DNA of 55,447 bases from Opitutaceae bacterium BACL24 MAG-120322-bin51. GTDB lineage: Bacteria > Verrucomicrobiota > Verrucomicrobiia > Opitutales > Coraliomargaritaceae. The stretch is from contig CAJJBN010000007.1 in the NCBI GenBank assembly GCA_905182435.1, positions 1 through 55,447 on the forward strand, written 5' to 3'. A model generated the notes under the pieces. The model searched no databases, was not told the DNA's origin, and saw nothing but the letters and a program-made list of their open reading frames with translations. Positions 18,804 through 28,197 of the stretch are shown here, in pieces (the stretch's first letter is position 1; the number at the start of each line of letters is the position of its first letter). The translations under genes and the position numbers were made by a program.

Positions 18804-18950
18804 AGGAGTGCGGGCGAGTCGCCAGCGTTGTTGGTTAACGTGGGCGAGTCGCCGCGTTGTTGGTTAACGTGGGCGAGTCGCCGCGTTGTTGGTTAACGTG
18901 GGCGAGTCGCCAGCGTTGTTGGTTAACGTGGGCGAGTCGCCCACGCTCCT
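18804..18950. repeat. Tandem array of the palindromic repeat family
   Basis: Consecutive 29-32 bp units of the form GTGGGCGAGTCGCC, an optional A, then GCGTTGTTGGTTAAC. Four units lie at 18808-18839, 18840-18868, 18869-18897 and 18898-18927. A terminal unit GTGGGCGAGTCGCCCAC plus GCTCCT closes the array. The outer ends AGGAGTG and CGCTCCT are inverted, as in the single elements at 5.2 kb and 43.8 kb. There are no unique spacers, so it is not a CRISPR array. Confidence 0.85.
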
Positions 18951-19050
18951 TTAATTGTCTATTCTAGCGATGCGGTTGATTTCAAAAAAATCTAATAATC
19001 TAATACTATTGGGACGAGCGGTCAGAGTGTTGCGGTGACGGAGGGTAAAC

Positions 19051-19083
19051 TAAAACAGGCTCTTCGTAACCGAAGAGCCTGTT
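19051..19083 (-). terminator. Rho-independent terminator of the antiporter gene
   Basis: A perfect 13-bp stem AACAGGCTCTTCG / CGAAGAGCCTGTT with a 4-base loop (19054-19083) is followed on the minus strand by TTTTAG. It lies 28 bp beyond the stop codon of the Na+/H+ antiporter gene. Confidence 0.85.
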
Positions 19084-19110
19084 GCAGAAATCAATGAGTA
19101 CTCGAACTAC

Positions 19111-20724
19111 CTAGTGAGGCAGGAAGATAAAGACACAAGCCATGACCAGCGTTGGAAACAGCGCGCCGAGCATCAACTTAAGTGGTGAGACACCACCATC
19201 GAAGTATTTACTCAGGATGCTCTGACCAGCAGGATTCGGCGCATTGGCGATCACCGTCAAACCACCACCAGTCACCGCACCGGCAACCACTGCGTATTGC
19301 AGTGCCACGGCACGTGCGAGGTCGGCCGGGTTCGCCGCTAAACTCTGATCAAAGGCAGGCACTTGCGAGGCGAGGAAAGTAATCGCGGCATTATCATTAA
19401 ATGCAGTGAGCAAGGTCGATCCGATGAAGAGCGGCACTTCACCCAGTGCAGAGAGCACGGGGGCGATCCACCACCCTTGTAGTCCGCCGTGCGTAACGAG
19501 CCCCGCAAGGAAGAAACCAACCAACAGCGGCCCTTTTAGAGCGATCGCGTATTGATGGTGATCTGTCGCAATCGTAAATGCGATGAAGACCAGGAAGCCA
19601 CCGATAAAGAAAGCTGGATGGTGCAATGTGAAGACCGTCCATGCCAGAAAGAATAGATGCACGCCAATAATCCATAGTGGTGCTGGCTCTTCTTTTGTTG
19701 CAGTTGCCTCAGCCGCTGCGGCATCTGCTTTTCCCTTCAAAGCCGCAAAGTCCTTACGAAAGACCAAGAAATAAATCCCAGTCGCAATCAAAATACCGAG
19801 CACCGCACGAATACCGAAATGGGAGAGCATGAACGGTGTATCCCAGCCCCACTTGGTCGCAACCATCAGCACAGGTGGTGCCGCAAAGTGCGTCAATGTG
19901 CCACCGACGGAAATATTAACAAACAGCAAGCCCATGGTAGCATACTTAAACGTAGGCGTTGGGTTGTAGCAGTAAAACTGATGCCCCAGTAGCAGGGCCG
20001 CAATCGTCATTGCGGCAGGCTCAGTAATGAAAGAGCCGAGTAAAGGTGCGATAATCAGAATCGAAAGCCACCATGCTGCAGGTGTTTTCTGACCGATGCT
20101 AGCCACCGAGCTCAAGGCACGCTCGGCAAAGGCCACGACCGGGCGTGATGCCGCGATCGCCATGATCACGACGACGAAGACCGGCTCGGTGTAGTTACGC
20201 GTATCGATGTAGTGCGTGGTATGATCCCAGCCATATTTATAAGTAATAAATAACAGCAGCGGAATCAGCCAGATACCGAAAATTGCTTCGATCTCGCCGA
20301 GAAAATGAAATAAGGTCGCTTTAAAACTCACTGGGTCCTTACCGTCCACAAAGACACGCTTATCAGCCTTCACCTTAGCATCGTTCTCATGCTCGTATTT
20401 ATGCGCAAGCTTCATGAAATGCACTGACGCGAAGGTATGCATGATCGCCCCTAAGAACAGTAAGGTCGCGATTAAGTTGATCGGATCTGCGGTTGCGCGG
20501 AGTTTTAGTATCTGCAGCACACTGAGCTCATCCTCAGAAATGTTAAGTTCATCAGCGTGCGCTTGTTCTAGTGGCGTGTAATCCTCTAACGCCATGGGAA
20601 ACGAAATATCTGAGACGCCATGCCCATCGCCACTAATCGGACTACCAGTCGATGCATGCAGGCTAGACGTCATAATGAAACTGGCGAGGAAGAGTAGGAT
20701 GAATCGTATCGGGTAGATGATCAT
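19111..20724 (-). CDS. Putative Na+/H+ antiporter (NhaD-like / DUF1504)
   Basis: A 537-residue polytopic membrane protein. After a cleavable or anchoring N-terminal hydrophobic segment (residues 7-25) and a polar stretch to about residue 75, more than ten hydrophobic helices follow. Recognisable ion-transporter-superfamily motifs are GSFITEPAAMTIAALLLG, VGGTLTHFAAPPVLMVA and LTAFNDNAAITFLASQVP, and a C-terminal TGGGLTVIANAPNPAGQ. This matches putative Na+/H+ antiporters found in Verrucomicrobiota and Chlamydiae. It probably exchanges sodium for protons, consistent with a saline habitat. It is a single-gene unit with its own terminator. Confidence 0.85.
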   Translation of the reverse strand: MIIYPIRFILLFLASFIMTSSLHASTGSPISGDGHGVSDISFPMALEDYTPLEQAHADELNISEDELSVLQILKLRATADPINLIATLLFLGAIMHTFASVHFMKLAHKYEHENDAKVKADKRVFVDGKDPVSFKATLFHFLGEIEAIFGIWLIPLLLFITYKYGWDHTTHYIDTRNYTEPVFVVVIMAIAASRPVVAFAERALSSVASIGQKTPAAWWLSILIIAPLLGSFITEPAAMTIAALLLGHQFYCYNPTPTFKYATMGLLFVNISVGGTLTHFAAPPVLMVATKWGWDTPFMLSHFGIRAVLGILIATGIYFLVFRKDFAALKGKADAAAAEATATKEEPAPLWIIGVHLFFLAWTVFTLHHPAFFIGGFLVFIAFTIATDHHQYAIALKGPLLVGFFLAGLVTHGGLQGWWIAPVLSALGEVPLFIGSTLLTAFNDNAAITFLASQVPAFDQSLAANPADLARAVALQYAVVAGAVTGGGLTVIANAPNPAGQSILSKYFDGGVSPLKLMLGALFPTLVMACVFIFLPH

Positions 20725-20864
20725 AAGCTAGAAGGTCTAAGGATTTATGTATTACTTAAAAGAAAAAACGCGACCAGCCCTGCGAATTCTCATCGACTAC
20801 GGCAACCGATCGCGCGCCGATTCAAAAGATTATAATTAAGACCGTTTAAAACGATTCCGCGCGG

Positions 20865-21308
20865 CTAGGCGTGGTGGTAATTGGAGCCGGCGTTGATCGA
20901 GACGGCACGGTAGAGCTGCTCGCACAACAGCATGCGGGCGATCTCGTGCGTGAAAGTGAGTGGCGACAGGGCAAACAGTACGTCCGCCCGCGCTTTGACT
21001 GCAGGGCTCAAGCCATAAGCGCCACCGATGATAAAAATGGCTGGCTGCCCTTGCAGATCGAACAGCTGTTTGGCGAGGCCTGTGGAAGTGCGCGTTTTAC
21101 CCTCTTCGGCCATCGCGTAGACGCGGGCGTCTTTTCGTTTGGTCAACGCTTCGAGGATCCGCTCGCCCTCGCTTTCGACATCGCCGTCCTTAAGTTCGAG
21201 CAATTCGAAGTTGCCGGAACGTTTAAGGCGCTTCGAGAAATCGTCGCAGAGCGCAGTCAGCGGCTTATTCTTCATACGGCCTATGGCAATGATGGTGTAG
21301 CGATACAT
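20865..21308 (-). CDS. rlmH: 23S rRNA pseudouridine-1915 N3-methyltransferase RlmH
   Basis: A SPOUT-class methyltransferase acting on pseudouridine 1915 of 23S rRNA. The 147 residues are normal for the family. The N-terminus reads YTIIAIGRMKNKPL. The SPOUT knot contains FIIGGAYGLSP followed by ALSPLTFTHEIARMLLCEQLYRA, and the protein ends NAGSNYHHA, the conserved RlmH tail. It is followed 49 bp upstream on the same strand by the EEP-family gene, with which it may be co-transcribed. Confidence 0.95.
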   Translation of the reverse strand: MYRYTIIAIGRMKNKPLTALCDDFSKRLKRSGNFELLELKDGDVESEGERILEALTKRKDARVYAMAEEGKTRTSTGLAKQLFDLQGQPAIFIIGGAYGLSPAVKARADVLFALSPLTFTHEIARMLLCEQLYRAVSINAGSNYHHA

Positions 21309-21357
21309 GTTAATCGGAGTGGTGGTGAGGGAGAAAAAAACTGATATTCAGCCGCAT

Positions 21358-22152
21358 CTACTTTAGTTTATTGAGAATCTCGAGATCCACCACGACGGGG
21401 CGATGGTCACTAACGTAGCAACGTAGGATCTCACAGCGCATCACTCTATAGCTCGGCGGCACGAGAATAAAGTCCAAACCATGGATCGGAAGAAGTGACG
21501 GAAAAGTGCGACCGTTTTTTGGGTAGATCTGGTAGGCGCATTGATCCTCTAAGTATTTAAACAGGTGCGCAACGGCGTCATTGGGCTTACCTGAGCGGCT
21601 ATTAAAATCACCACACACGACTGGCGATAAATAGCCCTCATTGCCCTTTTGAGCATGGCGTTCTTCTAAAAATACGATGAGCCGCTCGATTTGCTCAATG
21701 CGGCGCAGTCGCGATTTATAGTCCAGGTGCAGATTGACGATCGGCAGGTGCCCATCTGGCAACGTCAGCTCGGTATAGAGAAAGCCTTTCTCACCAATCT
21801 CTGCGCTACCGAACGCTTGATGATCGGCATGCTCGATCGGAAAACGTGACAGCAGGCCATTCCCATACGCGAGCGGCAGCCGCCCTCCGCGCCGATTATG
21901 CACACCGAGATGACTATGCGGGTAACAGGCCTCTGCTTTTAAAAAATCAAGCAAATGAATCCGCTGATTCCAATGCGAGTCCTCATCGACTTCCTGCAAC
22001 GCCACGACGTCGGCCGCTTCACGCTTAAGCAATCGACCGACCCGCAAGAGATTTCGCTCAATCCCGCGTGCCCCATGAAACCCCTGATACGTCGACAGCC
22101 CGCGCCCATGTGCGATGTTGAGCGTAAGAAGACGAAGCTGACGTACAGACAT
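21358..22152 (-). CDS. Endonuclease/exonuclease/phosphatase family protein
   Basis: A 264-residue hydrolase of the DNase I-like (EEP) superfamily. Hallmarks are RLLTLNIAHGRG at the N-terminus, VVALQEVDED with the metal-binding Glu, INLHLDYKSR-type NLHLDY segment, VVCGDFNSRSG with the catalytic Asp-x-Asn, and the C-terminal SDHRPVVVDLEI with the catalytic His. The GLDFILVPPSY motif is also family-typical. No signal peptide is visible. Substrate is unclear: members cut DNA, phospholipids or phosphoinositides. It lies between the unknown 256-residue protein gene (17-bp gap) and rlmH, suggesting an operon. Confidence 0.88.
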   Translation of the reverse strand: MSVRQLRLLTLNIAHGRGLSTYQGFHGARGIERNLLRVGRLLKREAADVVALQEVDEDSHWNQRIHLLDFLKAEACYPHSHLGVHNRRGGRLPLAYGNGLLSRFPIEHADHQAFGSAEIGEKGFLYTELTLPDGHLPIVNLHLDYKSRLRRIEQIERLIVFLEERHAQKGNEGYLSPVVCGDFNSRSGKPNDAVAHLFKYLEDQCAYQIYPKNGRTFPSLLPIHGLDFILVPPSYRVMRCEILRCYVSDHRPVVVDLEILNKLK

Positions 22153-22169
22153 GAGCTATAAGGTAATGC

Positions 22170-22940
22170 CTACGCGCCGTCCTGGATAGAACGCGCGTAT
22201 TTGGCGACGGATTTAAATAATGAATCTGCAAATGCTGCAACGGAAACCAATACGAGTTGTAACTCGAGATCACTGAAGACCACCGCTTCGCCCTCGCGGA
22301 AGACTTTGCGTAGATCCACTAGTTTCCCATGCGCCTGCCCATCTACAACTCCCGCATTCTGACTCTCAACAGTCTTCAACTCGATGACGAGTTCACCCTG
22401 TCCGTCAACCTGCGCGGCTTTGACAATACCGCCCTGCTGCATCAAAATTTGCATCACGAAACCGAGCGAGATGATGCTATCCTCAAGCTCGCACATGATG
22501 CCGTAGTCTTTTTCGAGGCGATTAAACTTCTCGTCAATTGGGGCGGGAATGAAAGCTTGCTGAGCTGCTTGAGCAACTTTCTGCGCGTCAGGTGTCACAT
22601 CTTTATTGGCGCTGGTGGCCTTGACCAGTGCGAGGAAGAAGTGGGCGTTGTTCATCGCCGTCACGATCAGATTCAAGGAATCACCAATCACCTGGCGCAC
22701 CAGCAGATCACGCGCGTAGGCCTGCATTTGCTCGAAATTCTGATGGCGCGGAGCGGCTGGCATAATGCGAGGCGTGTTCACACGCTGATTATAACGGTCT
22801 TCCTGCACCGCCTCACGTGAAGCCAGATTAAAAGCCAGCATATCAAAATGGCGTTGTAACCCAGACATGAATTGTTGCGCGATTTGCTGTAAGTTAACTT
22901 GCTGCGGTTGCCCGCCATTGGAATTGGATTCAGCTGTCAT
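22170..22940 (-). CDS. Hypothetical protein, family not recognised
   Basis: A 256-residue soluble protein without a signal peptide. I recognise no domain. The N-terminus is Gln/Asn rich (NGGQPQQVNLQQIAQQFM), followed by long amphipathic helices (FNLASREAVQEDRYNQRV; QAYARDLLVRQVIGDSLNLIVTAMNNAHFFLALV) and a C-terminal helix with AAFADSLFKSVAKYARS. It is the first gene of a probable three-gene minus-strand unit with the EEP-family gene and rlmH. A TTATCCACA sequence lies about 80 bp upstream at 23023-23031. Confidence 0.75.
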   Translation of the reverse strand: MTAESNSNGGQPQQVNLQQIAQQFMSGLQRHFDMLAFNLASREAVQEDRYNQRVNTPRIMPAAPRHQNFEQMQAYARDLLVRQVIGDSLNLIVTAMNNAHFFLALVKATSANKDVTPDAQKVAQAAQQAFIPAPIDEKFNRLEKDYGIMCELEDSIISLGFVMQILMQQGGIVKAAQVDGQGELVIELKTVESQNAGVVDGQAHGKLVDLRKVFREGEAVVFSDLELQLVLVSVAAFADSLFKSVAKYARSIQDGA

Positions 22941-23095
22941 AAAAATTCTCTTTGTAATGTAATCTGAGGGAAAAGCACTTCACTCAACGAATTCTAGCAC
23001 TCGGGACAACCTCGTATTTATTTTATCCACAAAATGATTTGAAGCAAATCATCTAAAGGCTCGTCTGAGCAGATATATTTGCTATAGTAACGTTT

Positions 23096-24559
23096 ATGTG
23101 GGTATGGTTCAACGATCAGCTACTTGAGCCCCTAACCTATTGGTTGGGCGGCGCTTTCGTATTTTTCGTGACAAATGCGACGGCCGTGCTTGGTTTCATC
23201 CTCGCGCTACTGATCGTCCGCCGCGTCTTGATCGAGAAGCGCAACCCGAGTAACTTTTTCGCGTGGTTCTTCATCGTCGTCTTTTTCCCACTAGTCGGTG
23301 TGCCTCTGTATTTCATGTTTGGTGGCCGGAAGAGTCGCAAAAAATCGCGGATTAAACGTAAAATCGCTGATGCCGCTCGCTCGCTCAGCGTAGGATTTGA
23401 CAGCAACCAGCCATGCAGCCACGACATGCTCGCTTATCCAGGCGCCAATACGACAACCACAGGTAATCACTTCGAACTACTGCCCGACGGTGAGAGTGCC
23501 TTTCATCGAATCTGCCAAGAAATAGAGCGCGCCGAGCACACCATCCACATTGCCACCTACATCCTGAGTCGCGATGCCACAGGTAAAAAAATCATCGAAC
23601 TCCTAGCCAAGCGCGCCACCGAAGGCGTGACGGTGCGCCTGCTACTCGACTCGCTCGGCAGCTGGAATCAAACTCGCGCTGCACGCCACAAGCTACGCAA
23701 AGCCGGCGGACACGTGGCAATGTTTATGCCCGTGCTACCAATTCAAACCCATATCTCCTCTAATTTACGCAATCACCGAAAGATCGCCATATTCGACAAT
23801 TACCGCGCTATTACAGGTGGTCAAAATCTCGACATACGCTTCCTCGGCAGCACGCCAATGGCCGAGCGCTTCGCTGATTTCAGCGTCATTACCCAAGGCC
23901 CAGCAGTCGCGCACCTAACCGGAACTTTCCTAGCGGACTGGGCTTTTGCCGCCAACGAATCGCCCGCAAAATATGGCGAACTGCTGCGCCATATCCCTGA
24001 AGAAGCTGGCGATAGCACGATCGAAGTCATCGCCAGTGGTCCCGACGTTGCGAACGACCCACTGTGGGAGCAGATCATACGGATTATCCAAGAATTTAAA
24101 CAGAGCCTGACGATCATCACGCCCTACTTCATCCCCGACGAAGTGCTGTTTCAATCCCTCATCGTCAAAGCACACACGGGGCGCAATATACGCCTCGTAC
24201 TACCCCTGCGCTCGAATCACTCGATCGCCGATATCGCGCGCTATCACTATTTACGCGAGCTGCACGAGGCTGGCGTAAGCATCTACTTTTACACCCCTCG
24301 CATGCTGCACGGCAAAGTCATCCTCGCTGATGGCAAAGTCGCGTTGGTCGGCTCCGCCAATATCGACATGCGCTCACTATTTGTAAATTTCGAGATCGCG
24401 CTGCTGCATTACAGCGCTTCGGACATCGCCCAACTTGACCAATGGGCACAAAACATCATCGCCGAGAGTATTTCCTACCAACAAGCCACTGCGAATAAAC
24501 AACTGATGCCCGCCAAGTTCACCGAAAATCTAGTGCACTTACTCGTGCCCTTACTTTGA
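23096..24559 (+). CDS. cls: Cardiolipin synthase
   Basis: Inner-membrane phospholipase D-family enzyme that makes cardiolipin. The 487-residue length is normal. Two N-terminal transmembrane segments (about residues 15-42 and 55-75) precede the cytoplasmic part. Two HKD motifs are visible: NHRKIAIFDNYRAITGGQN in the first half and LHGKVILADGKVALVGSAN in the second, the latter followed by IDMRSLFVNFE. The ATG at 23096 directly precedes the first membrane segment. The gene is monocistronic. A TTATCCACA and an AT-rich stretch lie upstream. Confidence 0.93.
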   Translation: MWVWFNDQLLEPLTYWLGGAFVFFVTNATAVLGFILALLIVRRVLIEKRNPSNFFAWFFIVVFFPLVGVPLYFMFGGRKSRKKSRIKRKIADAARSLSVGFDSNQPCSHDMLAYPGANTTTTGNHFELLPDGESAFHRICQEIERAEHTIHIATYILSRDATGKKIIELLAKRATEGVTVRLLLDSLGSWNQTRAARHKLRKAGGHVAMFMPVLPIQTHISSNLRNHRKIAIFDNYRAITGGQNLDIRFLGSTPMAERFADFSVITQGPAVAHLTGTFLADWAFAANESPAKYGELLRHIPEEAGDSTIEVIASGPDVANDPLWEQIIRIIQEFKQSLTIITPYFIPDEVLFQSLIVKAHTGRNIRLVLPLRSNHSIADIARYHYLRELHEAGVSIYFYTPRMLHGKVILADGKVALVGSANIDMRSLFVNFEIALLHYSASDIAQLDQWAQNIIAESISYQQATANKQLMPAKFTENLVHLLVPLL

Positions 24560-24621
24560 AGCCACTGGCAGTGGTTTCGCCTTGCTCGAAAGCAGAAGGC
24601 GACATATCGAAATAGCCTGCG

Positions 24622-26249
24622 ATGCTTTCCTTACTCACTCAGCGACTACTGACCGGATGTCTTATCTCTACTAGCGCTCGGCCTTTTGGTTGGTTGCGCG
24701 AAGCAGCAGAGTAATGTCGAACGAGGCAACGCGAATCAAGAGCTCTACATTGGCATTGGCACAGAACCATCTGGGCTCGACCCGCAACTCACCACTGGGC
24801 TGACCGAATACTCCGTCATGACCGCCCTCCTCGAAGGGCTCACCACGCTGGACGCAGAGACGATGCAAGTGCGACCGGGCGTCGCTCAGTACTGGGACAT
24901 TTCGGAGGACGGTCTGACCTATACTTTTTATTTCGACCCCAACGCACGTTGGTCGAATGGCGATTCGGTCACTGCAGCAGATTTCCTCTTTTCCTTTGAG
25001 CGCATCTTAACACCATTACTCGGTGCACCGTATGCCTACATGCTCTACCCCATGCGTGGCGCCGAAGCGTTCAATCGCGGCGAGCTGACAGACTTCAGTA
25101 AAGTCGGCGCCCGCGCAGTTGATGCCGCCACACTCATCATAGAGCTCGAATCACCAACGCCCTACTTTTTAAGCTTACTCGCGCACAATACATGGTGGCC
25201 CGTTCACCCTCCAAGCATTCTTAAGCACGGCGCAATGACCGATCGGATTTCAAAATGGACCAAGGCGGGGAACTACGTGAGCAATGGCCCTTTTACTTTA
25301 AAGCGCTGGCGCCTCAACAGCGAAATCCACGCAGTCAAAAACCCTTACTATCGAGACATGGAGAATGTGCGTCTCAACGGCCTGCACTTTTTACCCATCG
25401 AGCCGCAGGCAGAAGAGCGTTCCTTTCGCGCAGGCCATCTACACGTGACTAGTACCGTGCCGATTCACCGCATCGACTGGTATCGTGCCAACCAACCTGA
25501 GCGCATGCGCTTCGATACTTCGCTCGGAGTCTACTATTACATGCTTAACACCTCGCACGGGGCATTCAAAGATCCGCGCGTACGCAAAGCACTGGCTTAC
25601 TCTATCAACCGCGAAGAGATCACCAAGCACGTGCTCAAAGCTGGCCAGCAACCAGCCTATCATTTCACACCGCCGAACGCCGGCGGCTATAATGCCGAAG
25701 CGCGCCTTCCTCACGACCCTGAGCTCGCGCGCCAACTCCTCGCTGAAGCTGGTTTCCCTGAAGGTAAAGACTTTCCCACCTTTGAGTTGCTCTACAACAC
25801 CAGCGAATCTCATCGCACAATTGCCGTCGCCATTCAACAAATGTGGAAAACCGAACTCGGCATCGACATTGAACTCCACAATCAAGAGTGGAAAGCCTAC
25901 CTCTCCACCCGCGAAAGCGGCGAGTTCGACATCCTCCGCGCAGCGTGGTTTGGCGACTATGATGACCCCAACACTTTCCTCAGCCTCGGCCAGACCGACA
26001 ACGGCAACAACCACTCGCAATGGAGCAACGCCGACATACGATCAGCTCATCTTAGATGCGGCCATTGAGCAAAACCCCGCAGCACGCATGGCGCTCTTTC
26101 AACAAGCGGAGGCTATTCTCTTGGATGAAATGCCCTTCATCCCGATCTACTTTTATGTCACCAGCCGATTGATTGACCCCGCTGTTCAAGGCTGGTATCC
26201 AAGCATTCTAGACAACCACCCTTACCAAGCAATTTCACTAGAAGATTAA
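24622..26249 (+). CDS. oppA: Oligopeptide ABC transporter substrate-binding protein, frameshifted
   Basis: Periplasmic binding protein of the SBP_bac_5 family. The body (24686-26068) has the motifs GTEPSGLDPQLTTG, YTFYFDPNARWSNGDSVTAADF and FKDPRVRKALAYSINRE. Near 26030 an extra G shifts the frame. Without it the sequence continues SNPTYDQLILDAAIEQNPAA to GWYPSILDNHPYQAISLED and stops at 26249. The 5' end is also split: the signal peptide begins in one frame at ATG 24622 (MLSLLTQRLLTGCLIS) and continues in another as LLALGLLVGCAKQQ, a lipobox, with the change near 24665. So the intact lipoprotein of about 540 residues needs two frame corrections. It heads an import operon with two permeases. 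Confidence 0.8.
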
Positions 26250-26250
26250 G

Positions 26251-26392
26251 TCAGCCCTCAAGTCTCAGCCCTCAAGTCTCAGCCCTCAAGTCTCAGCCCT
26301 CAAGTCTCAGCCCTCAAGTCTCAGCCCTCAAGTCTCAGCCCTCAAGTCTCAGCCCTCAAGTCTCAGCCCTCAAGTCTCAGCCCTCTCAAGTC
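26251..26392. repeat. 14-bp tandem repeat (VNTR) between oppA and oppB
   Basis: Nine perfect copies of TCAGCCCTCAAGTC are followed by a 16-bp variant TCAGCCCTCTCAAGTC. The array fills almost all the space between the oppA stop (26249) and the oppB start (26400). The unit length is not a multiple of three, so it is not coding. Confidence 0.95.
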
Positions 26393-26399
26393 TCCCATC

Positions 26400-27317
26400 G
26401 TGCTCTCCCTCATTGCCAGACGCCTGCTCCAATCCATCCCGACTCTCTGGGTGGTGGCGACGGCGACTTTTCTACTACTGCGACTCGCGCCCGGCGGTCC
26501 TTTCGACGATGAGAAACCAATCCCACCGGAAATCAAAGCGCAAATCGAAGCGCACTACGGCCTAGACCTGCCACTCTACCAGCAATACTTTCAGTTCTTC
26601 GGCAACCTCCTCAAGGGTGACCTCGGCCCCTCCTACAAGTATCCCGGTTGGGATGTGCAAGAGATCATCATTCAAGCCTTTCCTGTCTCATTGGAGCTTG
26701 GATGTTGGGCGCTACTCATCTCGCTCGCTCTTGGCATACCAATTGGCACACTCGCCGCGCTGAAACACAATAAGCCTGCCGAAACGAACCTAATGGCGGT
26801 TGCTATGATTGGCATTTGCCTGCCCTCGTTCGTGATTGGCCCGATCTTATTGATGACCTTCAGTCTACAACTCGGGTGGTTCAACCCACTCGGCTGGAGT
26901 TATGCTGGCGACCGCGTGCTGCCGGCAATCACGCTCGGGTTGCTGTACGCCGCGTACATCGCCCGCCTGGCGCGCAGCGGTATGCTGGATGTCATGCGCA
27001 ATGACTATATTCGCACCGCTCGGGCTAAAGGCTTAAAGGAACGGACCGTTGTCATACGCCACGCATTGCGCACCGCCCTGTATCCAGTGGTTGCCTACAT
27101 GGGACCAGCAGCAGCCGGATTGATCAGCGGCTCGTTTGTGGTCGAAACGATCTTCTTCATCCCTGGCATGGGACCATTTTTCGTCAACGCGGCACTGAAC
27201 AGAGACTACACCATGGTCATGGGCACCGTGCTCTTTTACGCCACACTGATTATACTTTTCAACCTACTGGTCGACATCGTCCAGATGTGGATGAATCCAC
27301 GGACGCGTAATGATTAA
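26400..27317 (+). CDS. oppB: Oligopeptide ABC transporter permease (OppB/DppB-like)
   Basis: Inner-membrane subunit of 305 residues with GTG start. Six hydrophobic segments are seen, starting with LLQSIPTLWVVATATFLLLRLAPGGPF. The conserved cytoplasmic EAA loop is ARLARSGMLDVMRNDYIRTARAKGL. The C-terminal PAAAGLISGSFVVETIFFIPGMG is the standard OppB/DppB block. The reading frame overlaps the next permease gene by 8 bp, so they are translationally coupled. The start follows a VNTR and lacks a good ribosome-binding site. Confidence 0.92.
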   Translation: MLSLIARRLLQSIPTLWVVATATFLLLRLAPGGPFDDEKPIPPEIKAQIEAHYGLDLPLYQQYFQFFGNLLKGDLGPSYKYPGWDVQEIIIQAFPVSLELGCWALLISLALGIPIGTLAALKHNKPAETNLMAVAMIGICLPSFVIGPILLMTFSLQLGWFNPLGWSYAGDRVLPAITLGLLYAAYIARLARSGMLDVMRNDYIRTARAKGLKERTVVIRHALRTALYPVVAYMGPAAAGLISGSFVVETIFFIPGMGPFFVNAALNRDYTMVMGTVLFYATLIILFNLLVDIVQMWMNPRTRND

Positions 27318-28197
27318 GCAACAACGAGAAAGTGCTGCCAACTCGGTCGCATCCAAATCACTTGGCGGGGACGCATGGGATCGACTCAAACGCAACCGTA
27401 TGGCACAAATCGGCGGCACAATTTTCATCTGCATTACACTGCTTTGCTTAATTGGCCCCTCGCTAAGCAGCTATAGCTTCGATCAACAAGACCTCGCTTA
27501 TGGCGCACAAAGCCCGTCGACCGAACATTGGCTTGGAACCGACGATCTTGGCCGCGACTTATTTCTGCGCATTCTGACTGGCGGCCGCATTTCAATCGGC
27601 GTCGGCTTTGCTGCGACTCTGATCGCTTTAATCATCGGAGTTAGCTATGGCGCACTGGCAGGCTACATCGGCGGTAAAACAGAAGCAGCAATGATGCGCT
27701 TTGTGGATGCGGTTTACGCGCTACCATTCACCATGATCGTCATCATCCTTACCGTGACTTTCGACAAGAAAAGTATCTTTCTAATCTTCATGGCCATCGG
27801 AGCAGTCGAATGGTTGACGATGGCGCGCATCGTTCGCGGCCAAACACGAGCTTTACGAAAACATACCTATGTGGATGCCGCACTCGTGATCGGCTCAAGC
27901 CACAGCCGCATTCTCTTTAAACACATTCTGCCAAATCTAATCGGGCCAGTGATCGTTTATACGACGCTCACCATCCCAGCCGTCATATTACTTGAATCCA
28001 TTCTTAGCTTTCTCGGACTCGGCGTGCAACCACCCGCGAGCTCTTGGGGGATTTTAATTAACGACGGGGCCCAGAAACTCGACATCTACCCATGGATGCT
28101 GATCTTCCCTGCCCTCTTTTTCTCGCTCACTATTTTTGCGCTCAACTTTATCGGCGACGGCGTCCGCGATGCGCTGGATCCCAAAGAGTCGAAGTAA
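27310..28197 (+). CDS. oppC: Oligopeptide ABC transporter permease (OppC/DppC-like)
   Basis: Partner permease of 295 residues. It has the OppC N-terminal signature WDRLKRNRMAQIGGTIFI and STEHWLGTDDLGRDLFLRILTGGRISIGVG. The EAA loop is RGQTRALRKHTYVDAALVIG. The ILPNLIGPVIVY and ESILSFLGLGVQPPASSWGILI blocks close the family pattern. It begins inside the end of oppB. No oppD or oppF ATPase gene follows; the next gene is an unrelated unknown, so the ATPases must be elsewhere. Confidence 0.92.
   Translation: MIKQQRESAANSVASKSLGGDAWDRLKRNRMAQIGGTIFICITLLCLIGPSLSSYSFDQQDLAYGAQSPSTEHWLGTDDLGRDLFLRILTGGRISIGVGFAATLIALIIGVSYGALAGYIGGKTEAAMMRFVDAVYALPFTMIVIILTVTFDKKSIFLIFMAIGAVEWLTMARIVRGQTRALRKHTYVDAALVIGSSHSRILFKHILPNLIGPVIVYTTLTIPAVILLESILSFLGLGVQPPASSWGILINDGAQKLDIYPWMLIFPALFFSLTIFALNFIGDGVRDALDPKESK

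Larger units (their letters stand above)
18651..19110. other. Gene-poor intergenic region with repeat array and terminator
   Basis: This 460-bp stretch holds a palindromic tandem array (18804-18950) and the terminator of the antiporter gene. I see no convincing gene or RNA in 18651-18803 or 18951-19050. Confidence 0.6.

Noticed and set aside
18804..18950. CRISPR array
   Set aside because: Units are 29-32 bp and follow each other without unique spacers, and no cas genes are present. It is a tandem palindromic repeat.
26251..26392. Short repeat-encoded peptide
   Set aside because: The 14-bp unit is not a multiple of three and stop codons or frame changes occur, so it does not encode a repeat protein.
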